Origin: Acidimicrobiaceae bacterium | GTDB lineage: Bacteria; Actinomycetota; Acidimicrobiia; Acidimicrobiales; UBA8190 | Assembly (NCBI GenBank): GCA_003151955.1 | Contig: PLZB01000011.1 | Span: 1 to 40,416, forward strand | DNA length: 40,416 nucleotides | Direction: 5' to 3' | Part shown: piece by piece, positions 6,927-15,687 of the stretch | How positions within the stretch are numbered: position 1 is the stretch's first letter | Layout: each line of letters begins with the position of its first letter | Notes under the pieces: model-generated | Seen by the model: the letters and a program-made list of their open reading frames with translations, nothing else | Told to the model about the DNA's origin: nothing | The model's database searches: none | Position numbers and translations under genes: made by a program

Positions 6927-8885
6927 CTACTCGGCACGACCTCCAGGCAGCCCGGCGGTGGCCGGGTCGAGGGTCCCGAGATCCCCGGTCCCGTCGGCCT
7001 GGTGCTCGAACTGGGTCCGGTAGAGGTCGGCGTAGACGCCCTCGGCGGCCAGGAGCTCCTCGTGGCGGCCCCGCTCCACCACCCGGCCGTCCACCACCAC
7101 CAGGATCTGGTCGGCATCGCGGACGGTGGACAGGCGGTGGGCGATGACGATCGAGGTCCGACCGGTGAGGGCGGTCTTCAGGGCCTGCTGGACGGCGACC
7201 TCCGACTCCGAGTCGAGGTGGGCGGTGGCCTCGTCGAGGACGACCACGTCGGGGGCCTTGAGGAGGAGCCGGGCGATGGCGATCCGCTGCTTCTCCCCCC
7301 CCGAGAGCCGGTAGCCCCGGTCGCCGACCAGGGTGTCGAGCCCGTCGGGGAGGGACTCGACCAGGGGGAGGATCTGGGCGGCCCGGAGCGCCTCGTGGAG
7401 CTCGGCGTCGGTGGCGTCGGGCCGGGCGTAGAGGAGGTTGGACCGGATCGTCTCGTGGAAGAGGTGGGCGTCCTGGGTGACGACGCCGATCATGGCCCGG
7501 ACGGAGTCCATGGTGGCCTCCCGGATGTCGATGCCGTTGATCCGGACCGCGCCCGAGCCGACGTCGTAGAGGCGGGGGACCAGGTGGCTGATGGTGGTCT
7601 TCCCGGCCCCGGACGGCCCGACCAGGGCCACCAGCTGGCCGGGCTCGGCCCGGAAGGAGACGTCGAAGAGGATCTGGTGGGAGGGGGTCTGGTCGAGCAC
7701 CGCCACCGACTCCAGGGAGGCCAGGGAGACCTCCTCGGCCGTGGGGTACCGGAATTCGACGTGGTCGAATTCCACGGTGGCGGCGCCCCGGGGGATGGCG
7801 GTGGCGTCGGGCTGCTCGGCGATCATGGGGGCCAGGTCGAGGACCTCGAAGACCCGGTCGAACGAGACCAGGGCCGTCATGATGTCGACCTGGACGTTGG
7901 AGAGGGCGGTGAGGGGTCCGTAGAGCCGGTTCAGATAGGCGGTCAGGGCCACGACCGTCCCGATCTGGAGGACGCCCCGAGCCGAGAGGACCCCGCCCCA
8001 GCCGTAGACGACGGCGGTGGCGAGCGAGGCGGTGAGGAGGAGGGAGGCCATGAAGATCCGGGTGTACATGGCCTGGGTCACCCCGATGTCCCGGACCCGT
8101 CCGGCCTTGGCCTCGAACCCCCGGACCTCGTCCCGGGGGTTGCCGAAGAGCTTCACCAGGAGGGCGCCGGAGACGTTGAAGCGCTCCGTCATGGTGTTGT
8201 TCATCTGGGCGTTCAGCCCGTAGCCCTCCCGGGTGATGGCCTGGATCCGCTTGCCCACGAACCGGGCCGGGACCAGGAAGACGGGGAGGAGGACCAGGGC
8301 CACCAGGGTGATCTTCCAGGACAGGACGATCATCACCGTCAGCACGATGGCCACGCTGATCAGGTTGCTCACCACCGAGGAGAAGGTGTCGGTGAAGGCC
8401 TGCTGGGCGCCGAGGACGTCGTTGTTGAGCCGGCTGACGAGGGCTCCCGTCTGGGTCCGGGTGAAGAAGGCGATGGGCATGTCCTGGAAGTGGGCGAAGA
8501 CCTTCCTCCGCATGTCGTAGATGAGCCCCTCGCCGACCCGGGCCGAGATCCAGCGCTGCCAGAGGGAGAGCCCGGTGTCGGCCAGGGCCAGGCCCCCGAG
8601 GAGGAGGGCCAGGCTGACCACCAGGGAGGAGTCGTGGCGGGCGATGCCGTTGTCGATGATGGACCGGTAGATGAGGGGGTTGGCCGCCCCCACGAAGGCG
8701 TCCACGATGATGAGGACGAGGAAGACGGCCAGCTTCGACCGGTAGGGGGCGGCGAACCGGGCGATCCGCCTCACGGTGCCCGGTGGGAGCTTCTGGCTCT
8801 TCACGGAGTCGTCCCGGCGCATGGAGCGCATCAGGCTCCAGCCGCCGGCGCCCCCCATCCCGCCCATCTGGCCCATGGGATTCAT
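6927..8885 (-). CDS. ABC exporter, fused membrane and ATPase domains
   Basis: A 652-residue half-transporter, expected to work as a dimer in the cytoplasmic membrane. A Gly/Met-rich N-terminus (NPMGQMGGMGGAGG) precedes a six-helix membrane domain at about 50-340. The ATPase domain has Walker A GPSGAGKT (423-430), signature LSGGEKQ (527-533), Walker B VVVLDEA (547-553) and H-loop H583 (IAHRLSTV). The order and length match drug and lipid exporters of the MsbA/LmrA type; the cargo is unknown. ATG 8885 overlaps the stop of the MarR gene (ATGA), so the exporter is co-translated with a regulator that probably controls it. The Met/Gly-rich leader is common in actinobacterial members. Confidence 0.95.
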   Translation of the reverse strand: MNPMGQMGGMGGAGGWSLMRSMRRDDSVKSQKLPPGTVRRIARFAAPYRSKLAVFLVLIIVDAFVGAANPLIYRSIIDNGIARHDSSLVVSLALLLGGLALADTGLSLWQRWISARVGEGLIYDMRRKVFAHFQDMPIAFFTRTQTGALVSRLNNDVLGAQQAFTDTFSSVVSNLISVAIVLTVMIVLSWKITLVALVLLPVFLVPARFVGKRIQAITREGYGLNAQMNNTMTERFNVSGALLVKLFGNPRDEVRGFEAKAGRVRDIGVTQAMYTRIFMASLLLTASLATAVVYGWGGVLSARGVLQIGTVVALTAYLNRLYGPLTALSNVQVDIMTALVSFDRVFEVLDLAPMIAEQPDATAIPRGAATVEFDHVEFRYPTAEEVSLASLESVAVLDQTPSHQILFDVSFRAEPGQLVALVGPSGAGKTTISHLVPRLYDVGSGAVRINGIDIREATMDSVRAMIGVVTQDAHLFHETIRSNLLYARPDATDAELHEALRAAQILPLVESLPDGLDTLVGDRGYRLSGGEKQRIAIARLLLKAPDVVVLDEATAHLDSESEVAVQQALKTALTGRTSIVIAHRLSTVRDADQILVVVDGRVVERGRHEELLAAEGVYADLYRTQFEHQADGTGDLGTLDPATAGLPGGRAE

Positions 8886-9340
8886 CGTCCGTCCTCCTGT
8901 CCGGGGCAGCCGGCCCGGTCGCAGACCCGGGCCAGGAGCCCGGCCAGCTGGGCCTGTTCGCCCGTCTCGAGGGCGCCGAACAGCTCCCGGGCGCTCTCCC
9001 GGCTGGCCCCGTCGAGCTGATGGAGGAGGGCCCGACCCGATCCGGTGAGGGTGACGAGCACCGATCGCCGGTCGGCGGGATCGGTGCTCCGGGCCACCAG
9101 CCCGGCCTCCTCCAGGGTGTCGACCATGCCCGTGGCCGAGCGGGGGACGACCTCGAGTCGGGCTGCGATCTCGGCCATCCGGGGTGGCTCCCCCCCGGCC
9201 ACCATCCGCAGGACGTGGGCCTGGGCGAAGGTCAGGCCGAAGGGCGTCAGCTGGGCCGCTGTGCTCCGTCGGAGCCGGCGGGCCGCGCAGGTCAGGAGCT
9301 CGGCCAGGTCGAGGGCGGTGTCAGGGGCGGTTACCGTCAT
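8882..9340 (-). CDS. MarR family transcriptional regulator
   Basis: A 152-residue winged-helix protein with typical MarR features: LTFAQAHVLRMV, a recognition-helix region PRMAEIAARLEVVPRSATGMVDTLEEAGLV, and the wing DPADRRSVLVTLTGSG. Such dimers usually repress a linked transporter and release DNA on binding a small aromatic or lipophilic ligand. I chose ATG 9340 rather than ATG 9352 because a TATGCT -10 box ends exactly 7 nt before it, predicting a leaderless mRNA starting at the A of ATG. For ATG 9352 the nearby GGGAGG would be only 1-2 nt away. The gene overlaps the ABC exporter by 4 bp, and its start lies inside a long inverted repeat that is a good candidate for its own operator. Confidence 0.9.
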   Translation of the reverse strand: MTVTAPDTALDLAELLTCAARRLRRSTAAQLTPFGLTFAQAHVLRMVAGGEPPRMAEIAARLEVVPRSATGMVDTLEEAGLVARSTDPADRRSVLVTLTGSGRALLHQLDGASRESARELFGALETGEQAQLAGLLARVCDRAGCPGQEDGR

Positions 9341-9380
9341 GAAACTGAGCATACCTCCCTATGAGGGAGGCTCAGTTCAT
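9339..9380. promoter_or_regulatory. Imperfect palindrome and leaderless promoter of the MarR gene
   Basis: Outer arms ATGAAACTGAG (9339-9349) and CTCAGTTCAT (9371-9380) are complementary apart from one extra A. Inner arms CCTCCCT (9354-9360) and AGGGAGG (9364-9370) pair perfectly around a 3-nt loop. The minus-strand -10 box TATGCT (9353-9348) lies within it, 7 nt before ATG 9340. The MMPL stop codon also falls inside. A self-binding MarR dimer here would occlude its own promoter. An RNA hairpin from MMPL read-through is a second possible role. Confidence 0.5.
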
Positions 9381-11665
9381 TCGGGGTCCGCCTGCTGCCC
9401 GGTGACGGGGGCGGCGTGGCTCATCTTCGACGGCCACCAGTTCCAGCGGCCGATGAGGGCCACGGTGGACGGGACGAGGACGGTCCGGACCACGAATGTG
9501 TCGAGGAGGATGCCGACGGCGAGGCCGAAGCCGATCTCCTCGATCTGGCTGCCACCTCCTGAGCTCCCCCCCACCAGGGCCAGCACCGTGAAGGTGCCGG
9601 CCAGGACGAGCCCGGCCGAGGTCACGGTGGGACCGGTGGCCCCGACGGCCCGGACCACGGCCTCCCGGAGGGGTCTCCGGCCCGCCTCCTCCCGGATCCG
9701 GGTCATGACGAGGATGTTGTAGTCCTCGCCCAGGGCCAGGAGGAAGATGAACATCAGGAAGGGGAGGAGGAAGGTGATGCCGCCCTGGTTGCCGAACGTG
9801 ATGAAGACGAGGACGGCCACCCCGAGGGAGGCCAGGAAGGAGAGGACCACGCTGGCGATGAGGTAGAGCGGGGCCACCAGGCTCCGCAGCACCAGGGCCA
9901 GGACCAGCCCGATGGCGAGGACGGCGATGGGCACGATGTGGCGGAGGTCGCCGTCGGAGAGGCTGGAGATGTCGTAGATGGCCGGGGCCTCGCCGACCAC
10001 CCCCACCTCCGAGGTACCGGCGGCCTTCGCCGCCGACGCGACCTGGGCCCGGATCTCGGGGACGGCGTTGAGGGCGGCCGAGGACGAGGGCTCGCCGGCG
10101 GTGAGACTGACCTCCCACTGGGCCGTCAGCCCGTCGGCGCTGACGGTGCGGGCCGTGGCCAGGTAGGCGTAGTACTGGTCGGCCGGCACGGTCGAACCGG
10201 CCGGCTGGGGGGTCGGGAGGGTCTGGGCGTCACCGAGCTGGGCGTGGAGGGCGGTGAGCTCGGCCCCGGTCAACGTGTCGAGTGGGCCGGAGGTCTTCGA
10301 CAGGGTCGACAGCTGCTGGAGCTTCCCGGTTGCCGTCTCCAGAGGGGTGGGGTTGGTCCAGAGGGAGGACGGGAACCGCATCACGACGATGGTGGGGTTG
10401 GCGCTCGACTGGGGGAAGTTGGCGGCCAGGGCCGAGTTGCCCCTGGCCGCGTCGGTACCGGCCGGGGCGGCCGTCTGGCCGCCGAATCCCCCCGGCTTGA
10501 ACCCGAGGACGAAGACCGAGACCGTCCCGAAGACGGCGATGCCCAGGAGGAGGGTGAGGGCGGGCCGCCGGACCAGGTTGCCGGCGATCCGGCCCCAGAG
10601 CCCGTCACGGTGGTCGCGGGCCGCCGTCTTCGAGGGCCAGAAGATGGCCCGACCGAAGATGGCCAGCAGGGCCGGGAGGAGGGTCAGGCCGGCCAGGAGC
10701 ATGACGGCGATCCCGATGGCGAGGGGGACGCCGAGGTCGTGGTAGAGCCCGAAGCCGGCCAGGAGGAGGGTGAGGAGGGCCACGATGACGGTCCCGGCCG
10801 AGGCGGAGATGGACTCCCCGACCCTGTGGACCGCCACGGCCACGGCCTCCCTCGGTTCCATCCCGCTGAGGAGCTCCTCCCGGACCCGGAAGACGAGGAA
10901 CAGCCCGTAGTCGGTGCCGGCTCCCAGCAGGAGGACGGTGAGGAGGATCTGGGTGAAGAAGGAGATCTTGAGCCCGTGGGCGCCGAGCTCGCCGATGAGG
11001 GCACTGGCGACCGACAGGGAGACGACGGCGGGAAGGAGGGTCACGAGCGGTGCCAGGAGGGCCCGGAAGATGATGAGGAGGAGGACGATGATGAAGAGGA
11101 TGGTGAAGAGCTGGACCAGGCCGTTCTGCTTCTGGGACTGCTTCTGGGAGGCCACCTCGGCGGCCAGCTGACCGGCCAGGTGGACCTGGACGCCGGCCGG
11201 GACGCCGGTGGCGGCCAGCTTGGCCTCGAGGTTGTCGACCACGGTGTTGATCCCGGTCCCGCCGCCGAAGCTCGACTCCTTGGAGGTGACCAGGATCTGG
11301 GCCGCGGTCTGGGACTTGGACAGCCCGGCCACCTTGGCGCTGATCACCGAGGGCACCGTGAGCAGGGTCTGGGCCACATTGGCCAGGGCGGCCTGGTTGG
11401 TCGGCGTGGTCAGCGGCCCGGACGAGCTCACGGCGATGACGGGGATCTCGCTGTTGGTCACGGACCCGATGAGGGGCTTGGCCAGCTTCTGGGCCACCAC
11501 GCTCGGGGTGTTGGCCGGGAGGAAGTCGCTGTTGTTGTTGTTGACCTCGTTCCCCAGGCTCGGCAGTGCCGCCGGGAGGGCCATGGCGGCAACCAGCCAG
11601 ACGACCAGGATCACCCAGCGGAATCGGACGACCCCTCTCCCGAGGGCGGCGAAGGCTCGGTCCAT
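9377..11665 (-). CDS. MMPL/RND family transporter
   Basis: A 762-residue protein with the MmpL plan: TM1 (RWVILVVWLVAAMALPAALP), a large periplasmic domain, five helices, TM7, a second periplasmic domain and a final five helices. The paired Asp-Tyr residues for proton relay are visible in GAGTDYGLFLVF (TM4) and LALGEDYNILVMT (TM10). Actinobacterial MMPL proteins export lipids or siderophores, driven by proton motive force. ATG 11665 is the only reasonable start, since TM1 follows 17 residues later; the Shine-Dalgarno is weak. The MarR gene begins 36 nt downstream on the same strand, so MMPL, MarR and the ABC exporter may form one transcription unit. A decayed MMPL/MarR pair lies at 37858-38781. 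Confidence 0.94.
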   Translation of the reverse strand: MDRAFAALGRGVVRFRWVILVVWLVAAMALPAALPSLGNEVNNNNSDFLPANTPSVVAQKLAKPLIGSVTNSEIPVIAVSSSGPLTTPTNQAALANVAQTLLTVPSVISAKVAGLSKSQTAAQILVTSKESSFGGGTGINTVVDNLEAKLAATGVPAGVQVHLAGQLAAEVASQKQSQKQNGLVQLFTILFIIVLLLIIFRALLAPLVTLLPAVVSLSVASALIGELGAHGLKISFFTQILLTVLLLGAGTDYGLFLVFRVREELLSGMEPREAVAVAVHRVGESISASAGTVIVALLTLLLAGFGLYHDLGVPLAIGIAVMLLAGLTLLPALLAIFGRAIFWPSKTAARDHRDGLWGRIAGNLVRRPALTLLLGIAVFGTVSVFVLGFKPGGFGGQTAAPAGTDAARGNSALAANFPQSSANPTIVVMRFPSSLWTNPTPLETATGKLQQLSTLSKTSGPLDTLTGAELTALHAQLGDAQTLPTPQPAGSTVPADQYYAYLATARTVSADGLTAQWEVSLTAGEPSSSAALNAVPEIRAQVASAAKAAGTSEVGVVGEAPAIYDISSLSDGDLRHIVPIAVLAIGLVLALVLRSLVAPLYLIASVVLSFLASLGVAVLVFITFGNQGGITFLLPFLMFIFLLALGEDYNILVMTRIREEAGRRPLREAVVRAVGATGPTVTSAGLVLAGTFTVLALVGGSSGGGSQIEEIGFGLAVGILLDTFVVRTVLVPSTVALIGRWNWWPSKMSHAAPVTGQQADPE

Positions 11666-11712
11666 CGGGCCAGGGTGCCATCCCCGGACGAAGGCTGTCG
11701 AACCCGGTCGGC

Positions 11713-12780
11713 TCAGCTCCTGACGAGCCGCTCCAGGAGGGAGACGGTGGGGTTGGCGGTCGCGAGCCAGCCGTCGGGGATCCCCTGCCTGGCCAGGAGG
11801 TGGGCCATCCTGACGGTGACGGCGGCGCTGCGCAGGGCGGCGAACGTCTCGTACCAGGCCAGGTCGGCGAGGTCCCGGCCCAGCCGGTCCCGGTAGGCGT
11901 CCACGGTGGCGGCCCGGTCGGGAAAGCCCGGGGGCTCCCCGCCACAGCGCTCGGCCGTCATCGCATGGAGGACGAGGAACCAGCCGAGGTCGAGCTCGGC
12001 CGGTCCGACCGAGGCCAGCTCGAAGTCGACGACGGCGGCCACCGTCCAGTCGTCGGCGTAGACGGCGTTGCCGAGGTGGGCGTCGCCCCAGAGGACGGAG
12101 GCGGGTGGCTCCGTCGGGGGGAGGTGGTCCCGGCACCAGGTCAGCGCCTCGTCGAAGACGGCCGGGGCCGATCCCTCCCCGGCCCAGGCCAGGTAGTCGG
12201 CCCACCAGGCCAGCTCCCGAGCCAGCGTGGGGCCGCCCGGGGCCGTGCCGGTCGGGGTGGGTCGGCGGGCGGCGGCGAAGACGCCGGCATCGTCGACCGG
12301 GTCGAGGCGGTGGACGGCGGCCAGGGTGTCGAGGAAGGAGGCGTGGAGCCGGCCCTGCTCCTCGGGCGTCCCCTCGGCCAGCCAGCCCCGGGTCAGGTAG
12401 CGGCGGTCGTTGCGGACGGTCCGGCCCGGGACCCGGGCCATGAGGAGGAAGGGGGCGCCGACGTAGGAGGGGTCCTCCTCCACCGTCCAGGGCTCGACGG
12501 CGGGGATCCCGGCATCGGCCAGGGCGCTCTGCAGGCGTCCCTGGGCGGCCAGGTCGTAGGCGGGGAAGAGGCCCTCGCCGGCCGGGGGGAGCCGGGCCAC
12601 CAGCGAGCGGGTGAGTCGGCCCGCCGGCCCGCCGTCGGCGCCCACCTCGAGGAAGAGGGTCCGGGCCGAGAGGCCGGTCTCGGGGCGGTCGACGGACAGG
12701 ACCCTGTGGCCGGGCAGCTCCCGGGCCAGCCAGCGGTCGAAGCCGGGTCGGAGGTCGTCGGTGTCGTCGGAGGGCACCAT
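11713..12780 (-). CDS. Phosphotransferase family protein (APH/ACAD10-like kinase fold)
   Basis: A 355-residue protein kinase-like enzyme. The catalytic loop WGDAHLGN (231-238, catalytic D233) and the metal-binding VVDFELA (D252) match the aminoglycoside phosphotransferase superfamily. The WGD form, in place of HGD, is typical of the ACAD10-like branch linked to acyl-CoA metabolism rather than antibiotic resistance. That branch is thought to phosphorylate hydroxylated acyl substrates, which would fit the ligase transcribed from the opposite side of the same promoter region (inference). ATG 12780 follows an AGGGAAC, and a TAGTGT box ends 10 nt before it. The MMPL gene starts 47 nt downstream. 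Confidence 0.88.
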   Translation of the reverse strand: MVPSDDTDDLRPGFDRWLARELPGHRVLSVDRPETGLSARTLFLEVGADGGPAGRLTRSLVARLPPAGEGLFPAYDLAAQGRLQSALADAGIPAVEPWTVEEDPSYVGAPFLLMARVPGRTVRNDRRYLTRGWLAEGTPEEQGRLHASFLDTLAAVHRLDPVDDAGVFAAARRPTPTGTAPGGPTLARELAWWADYLAWAGEGSAPAVFDEALTWCRDHLPPTEPPASVLWGDAHLGNAVYADDWTVAAVVDFELASVGPAELDLGWFLVLHAMTAERCGGEPPGFPDRAATVDAYRDRLGRDLADLAWYETFAALRSAAVTVRMAHLLARQGIPDGWLATANPTVSLLERLVRS

Positions 12781-12783
12781 GAG

Positions 12784-12807
12784 TTCCCTGACACTATCGT
12801 CAGGGAA
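12784..12807. promoter_or_regulatory. Divergent promoter filled by a perfect 24-bp operator (site 2)
   Basis: The arms TTCCCTGAC and GTCAGGGAA are perfectly complementary and flank a 6-bp centre ACTATC, so the palindrome takes up 24 of the 27 bp between two divergent starts. On the plus strand TATCGT (12795-12800) is a TANNNT -10 box exactly 7 nt before ATG 12808, predicting a leaderless mRNA. On the minus strand TAGTGT (12796-12791) ends 10 nt before ATG 12780. Both -10 boxes lie within the palindrome, so one bound dimer would silence both genes. No convincing -35 box is visible on either side. Confidence 0.65.
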
Positions 12808-14457
12808 ATGGAGAGCGTGGCGGAGCTGTTGGCGGCCCGGGCCGGGGACGGGGGGGTCGGGCTCCGGTTCGAGGAGGACTCCTGGACCTGGGCCGAGGTG
12901 GTGGCCGAGTCGGTCCGCCGGGCCGCCCTCCTCGAGGCCCTCCGCCGTCCCGGCCCGTTCCACGTGGGCGTCCTCCTCGAGAACGTCCCCGAGTTCCTGT
13001 TCCTCCTGGGGGGAGCCGCCCTGTCCGGGGCGACCCTGGTCGGGATCAACCCGACGAGACGGGGGGAGGAGCTGGCCCGGGACGTCCGCCACACGGACTG
13101 CCAGCTGGTGATCACGGGCCGGGAGCAGGCCGGCCTCCTCGAAGGTCTCGATCTCGGGGTCGACCCGGACCGGGTCCTCACCGTGGGCTCCGGGCCCTAC
13201 GGCGCCCTGATCGGGGAGGCATCCGGGGCGGGGATTCCCGACCCGGTCCCTGGCCCCGAGGCGCTCTACCTCCTCCTCTTCACCTCGGGGTCGACGGGGG
13301 CCCCGAAGGCGGTCCGGGTCAGCCAGGGCCGGATGGCCGGGGCCGGGCTGGCCATGGCCCGGGGCTCGGGGTTCGGGTCGGGGGACGTCCTCTACTGCGC
13401 CATGCCGATGTTCCACGGGAACGCCCTCAACTCCTGCGTGATCCCGGCCGTCGCCTCGGGGGCGACCCTTGTGCTGCGCCGGCGGTTCTCGGCCACCGGG
13501 TTCCTCCCCGACATCCAGCGGTTCGGGGCCACCTACTTCAACTACGTCGGCCGGGCCCTGGCCTACATCCTGGCCGTCCCGCCCGCCCTGGGGGAGGGGG
13601 AGAACCGGCTGAAGTTCGCCTTCGGGACGGAGGCCTCCCCGGCCGACATGAAGGCGTTCCGGGCCCGGTTCGGCTGCCCCGTGGTCGAGGGCTACGGCTC
13701 GAGCGAGGGGGCCTTCAACATGTCCCGGGTGCCGGGGACCCCCCGCAACGCGCTGGGGAAGGCGCCGGACTCCATGGACATCGCCGTCGTCGATCCGGCC
13801 ACCCTGGTCGAGTGCCCCCGGGCCGTCTTCGACGAGGGAGGCCGGCTCTGCAACGCCTCGGAGGCCATCGGGGAGATGGTGGCCCGGGACGGGGTGGGCC
13901 GGTTCGAGGGCTACTGGGCCAACGAGGAGGCCGACGCGGCACGGACCCGGGAAGGGTGGTTCTGGTCGGGGGATCTCGGCTACCGGGACGCCGAGGGGTT
14001 CTTCTACTTCGCCGGCCGCCCCGCCGACTGGCTTCGGGTCGACGGGGAGAACTTCGCCGCCGCCCCGGTGGAGCGGGTCCTGGCCCGGTTCCCCGGGGTC
14101 GTCACCGCCGCCGTCTACCCCGTTCCCGACGCCGCCACCGGGGACCAGGTCATGGTCACGCTGGAGCTCCTCGAGGGCGAGACGTTCGACCCTGATGGCT
14201 TCGTCCGGTTCCTCGGGGACCAGACCGACCTGGGGACGAAGTGGGCGCCCCGCTACGTCCGGGTGGGCCGGGTCCCGCTCACCGGCTCCAACAAGGTCGA
14301 CAAGGGTCCGCTCCGGGCGGCCCGTTGGACGACGGAGGACCCCGTGTGGTGGCGGCTCCCGGGGGAGACCGGCTACCGGCCCATGGTCCCGGCCGACTGG
14401 GACGCCGTCCGGGCCGAGTTCGAGGCCCAGGGCCGGCTGGGGGTGCTGGAGGTCTGA
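12808..14457 (+). CDS. Acyl-CoA ligase / AMP-binding enzyme (FadD-like)
   Basis: A 549-residue adenylate-forming enzyme. Motifs: P-loop FTSGSTGAPK (158-167), GYGSSEGAF (295-303), SGDLGYRDAEGFFYFAGR (387-404) with the expected Asp, and the C-terminal catalytic lysine K495 in LTGSNKVDKG. The GSxEG form and the RPADWLRVDGEN hinge resemble FadD17- or FadD6-like fatty acyl-CoA ligases rather than the 4161-5684 enzyme, so the two are distant paralogues and probably use different acids. ATG 12808 directly follows the operator palindrome and is predicted to be leaderless. It stops 7 bp from the convergent ATPase gene. Confidence 0.93.
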   Translation: MESVAELLAARAGDGGVGLRFEEDSWTWAEVVAESVRRAALLEALRRPGPFHVGVLLENVPEFLFLLGGAALSGATLVGINPTRRGEELARDVRHTDCQLVITGREQAGLLEGLDLGVDPDRVLTVGSGPYGALIGEASGAGIPDPVPGPEALYLLLFTSGSTGAPKAVRVSQGRMAGAGLAMARGSGFGSGDVLYCAMPMFHGNALNSCVIPAVASGATLVLRRRFSATGFLPDIQRFGATYFNYVGRALAYILAVPPALGEGENRLKFAFGTEASPADMKAFRARFGCPVVEGYGSSEGAFNMSRVPGTPRNALGKAPDSMDIAVVDPATLVECPRAVFDEGGRLCNASEAIGEMVARDGVGRFEGYWANEEADAARTREGWFWSGDLGYRDAEGFFYFAGRPADWLRVDGENFAAAPVERVLARFPGVVTAAVYPVPDAATGDQVMVTLELLEGETFDPDGFVRFLGDQTDLGTKWAPRYVRVGRVPLTGSNKVDKGPLRAARWTTEDPVWWRLPGETGYRPMVPADWDAVRAEFEAQGRLGVLEV

Positions 14458-14464
14458 ACGGGCG

Positions 14465-15643
14465 TCAGAAGCCGGCCAGGTACCGCCCGAGGAGCGGGTC
14501 GGCGAACCGCCACGGCCCGGCCCGCTCGGCCGGTTCATCGATGTAGCCGATGTCCCGGAGGGCGTGCATGGCTCGAGTCACGGTCTTCGGGTCGGTCACT
14601 CCCCCATAGGGCGCCTCGTGGCGGGCGACCCGGAGGGCGGTGGCGAAGGCGTGCTTGCCGAGCGACCGGATCCTGTCGACGGCGGCCTGGTGGTGGGCCG
14701 AGTCGGCCGACATGGCGTTCTGCAGTCCTTCGAGTACCAGGGCCAGGGTGATCGTCCGGACCCCGGCGGCAACGGCGGCGATATGGGTCTGCTGAGCCAC
14801 CAGCATGGTGCTGCGCGCGTGGGATCGGCCGTACTCGTCGATCAGGACGTCGAGGATCTCCGGGGCGATATGGCAGCCGTCCTCGGCGAAGCGCTCGGTC
14901 AGCCCGGCCCGCCAGTCGTCGACGCTGATGGGCCCGAGGTGCTGGAACCCTCCGAAGTTGTGGAGGGCCCGGTGACGGGGGGCGAACAGGTCGCGCATGA
15001 GGTGCTCGATCGAACCGGCGAAGATGCAGGTGACGTGGGGCGAGTCCTGAAGGACCGACCGGAGCTGCTTGGTCCGAAGGTCCGGGTCGCCGAACCGGTG
15101 GTCGCCGGCCGCCAGCTCCTGGAATTCGTCGATGAACACGACGACCTCGACCCCGTCGACCTCGGCCACCTTCTCCGGTAGGCGGAGGGCGTAGGCCAGG
15201 TACCGCTCCGGGTCGCGCTGGGCCAGGTCGGGCAAGAGGGCGATCTCGATGTCGGTACCGAGATCCGCCTTCAGCCTGGCACTGACGGCGCCGGACGCTA
15301 GCTGTACGGCGTGGCGGGACAGGCTGCGGGCTTTCGGCAGGGTCCGACGCACCGCCGAGCGGTTCGAGATGGTGGCGACGGCCAGGGCCTCGGCCAGCGC
15401 CGCCGGCCCGGCCAGGTCGAAGAGGTCGACGGCCACGAGGTAGCGACTTCTGGTCTTGAGCCGTCCCAGTGCGGCCCGGCAGACGCTGGTCTTGCCTGTC
15501 CGCCGGGGACCCACGACTACCCGGTTGGCACCGCCGACCACCTGGTTCACCAGCTGGGCCACGTCGCCGTCCCGCCCGATCAGTCGAGCGGCCTCGACGG
15601 GTTGGTCGGTGGGGAAAAGGGAGCGGGAAAGCAATCGCGCCAC
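14465..15643 (-). CDS. Archaeal-type P-loop ATPase with C-terminal winged helix
   Basis: A 392-residue STAND-like ATPase resembling the archaeal ATPase family (ATPase_2). Walker A is GPRRTGKT (45-52) and Walker B is VVVFIDEFQEL (167-177); a sensor-like FAGSIEHLMRDLF follows. The C-terminus (GGVTDPKTVTRAMHALRDIGYIDEP) looks like a DNA-binding winged helix. GTG 15643 is supported by GGAGG 7 nt upstream. Upstream lies an AT-rich stretch with repeated ATAGGGC-type palindromes, plausible binding sites for this protein itself. The family is common in archaea, scattered in bacteria, and often near mobile or defence genes, but no such partner is visible here. The cellular role is unknown. Codon use seems slightly less GC-biased than neighbours, compatible with transfer. 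Confidence 0.82.
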   Translation of the reverse strand: MARLLSRSLFPTDQPVEAARLIGRDGDVAQLVNQVVGGANRVVVGPRRTGKTSVCRAALGRLKTRSRYLVAVDLFDLAGPAALAEALAVATISNRSAVRRTLPKARSLSRHAVQLASGAVSARLKADLGTDIEIALLPDLAQRDPERYLAYALRLPEKVAEVDGVEVVVFIDEFQELAAGDHRFGDPDLRTKQLRSVLQDSPHVTCIFAGSIEHLMRDLFAPRHRALHNFGGFQHLGPISVDDWRAGLTERFAEDGCHIAPEILDVLIDEYGRSHARSTMLVAQQTHIAAVAAGVRTITLALVLEGLQNAMSADSAHHQAAVDRIRSLGKHAFATALRVARHEAPYGGVTDPKTVTRAMHALRDIGYIDEPAERAGPWRFADPLLGRYLAGF

Positions 15644-15687
15644 GGTCGGACCTCCGGCGTTGGTGGTAAGGCGTCTTGCGCTCCATC

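Noticed and set aside
11566..12807. In-frame plus-strand extension of the 12808 ligase to 963 codons
   Set aside because: It runs opposite the MMPL and phosphotransferase genes with low-complexity Gly/Pro/Arg sequence and no homology; the promoter and ATG at 12808 mark the real start.
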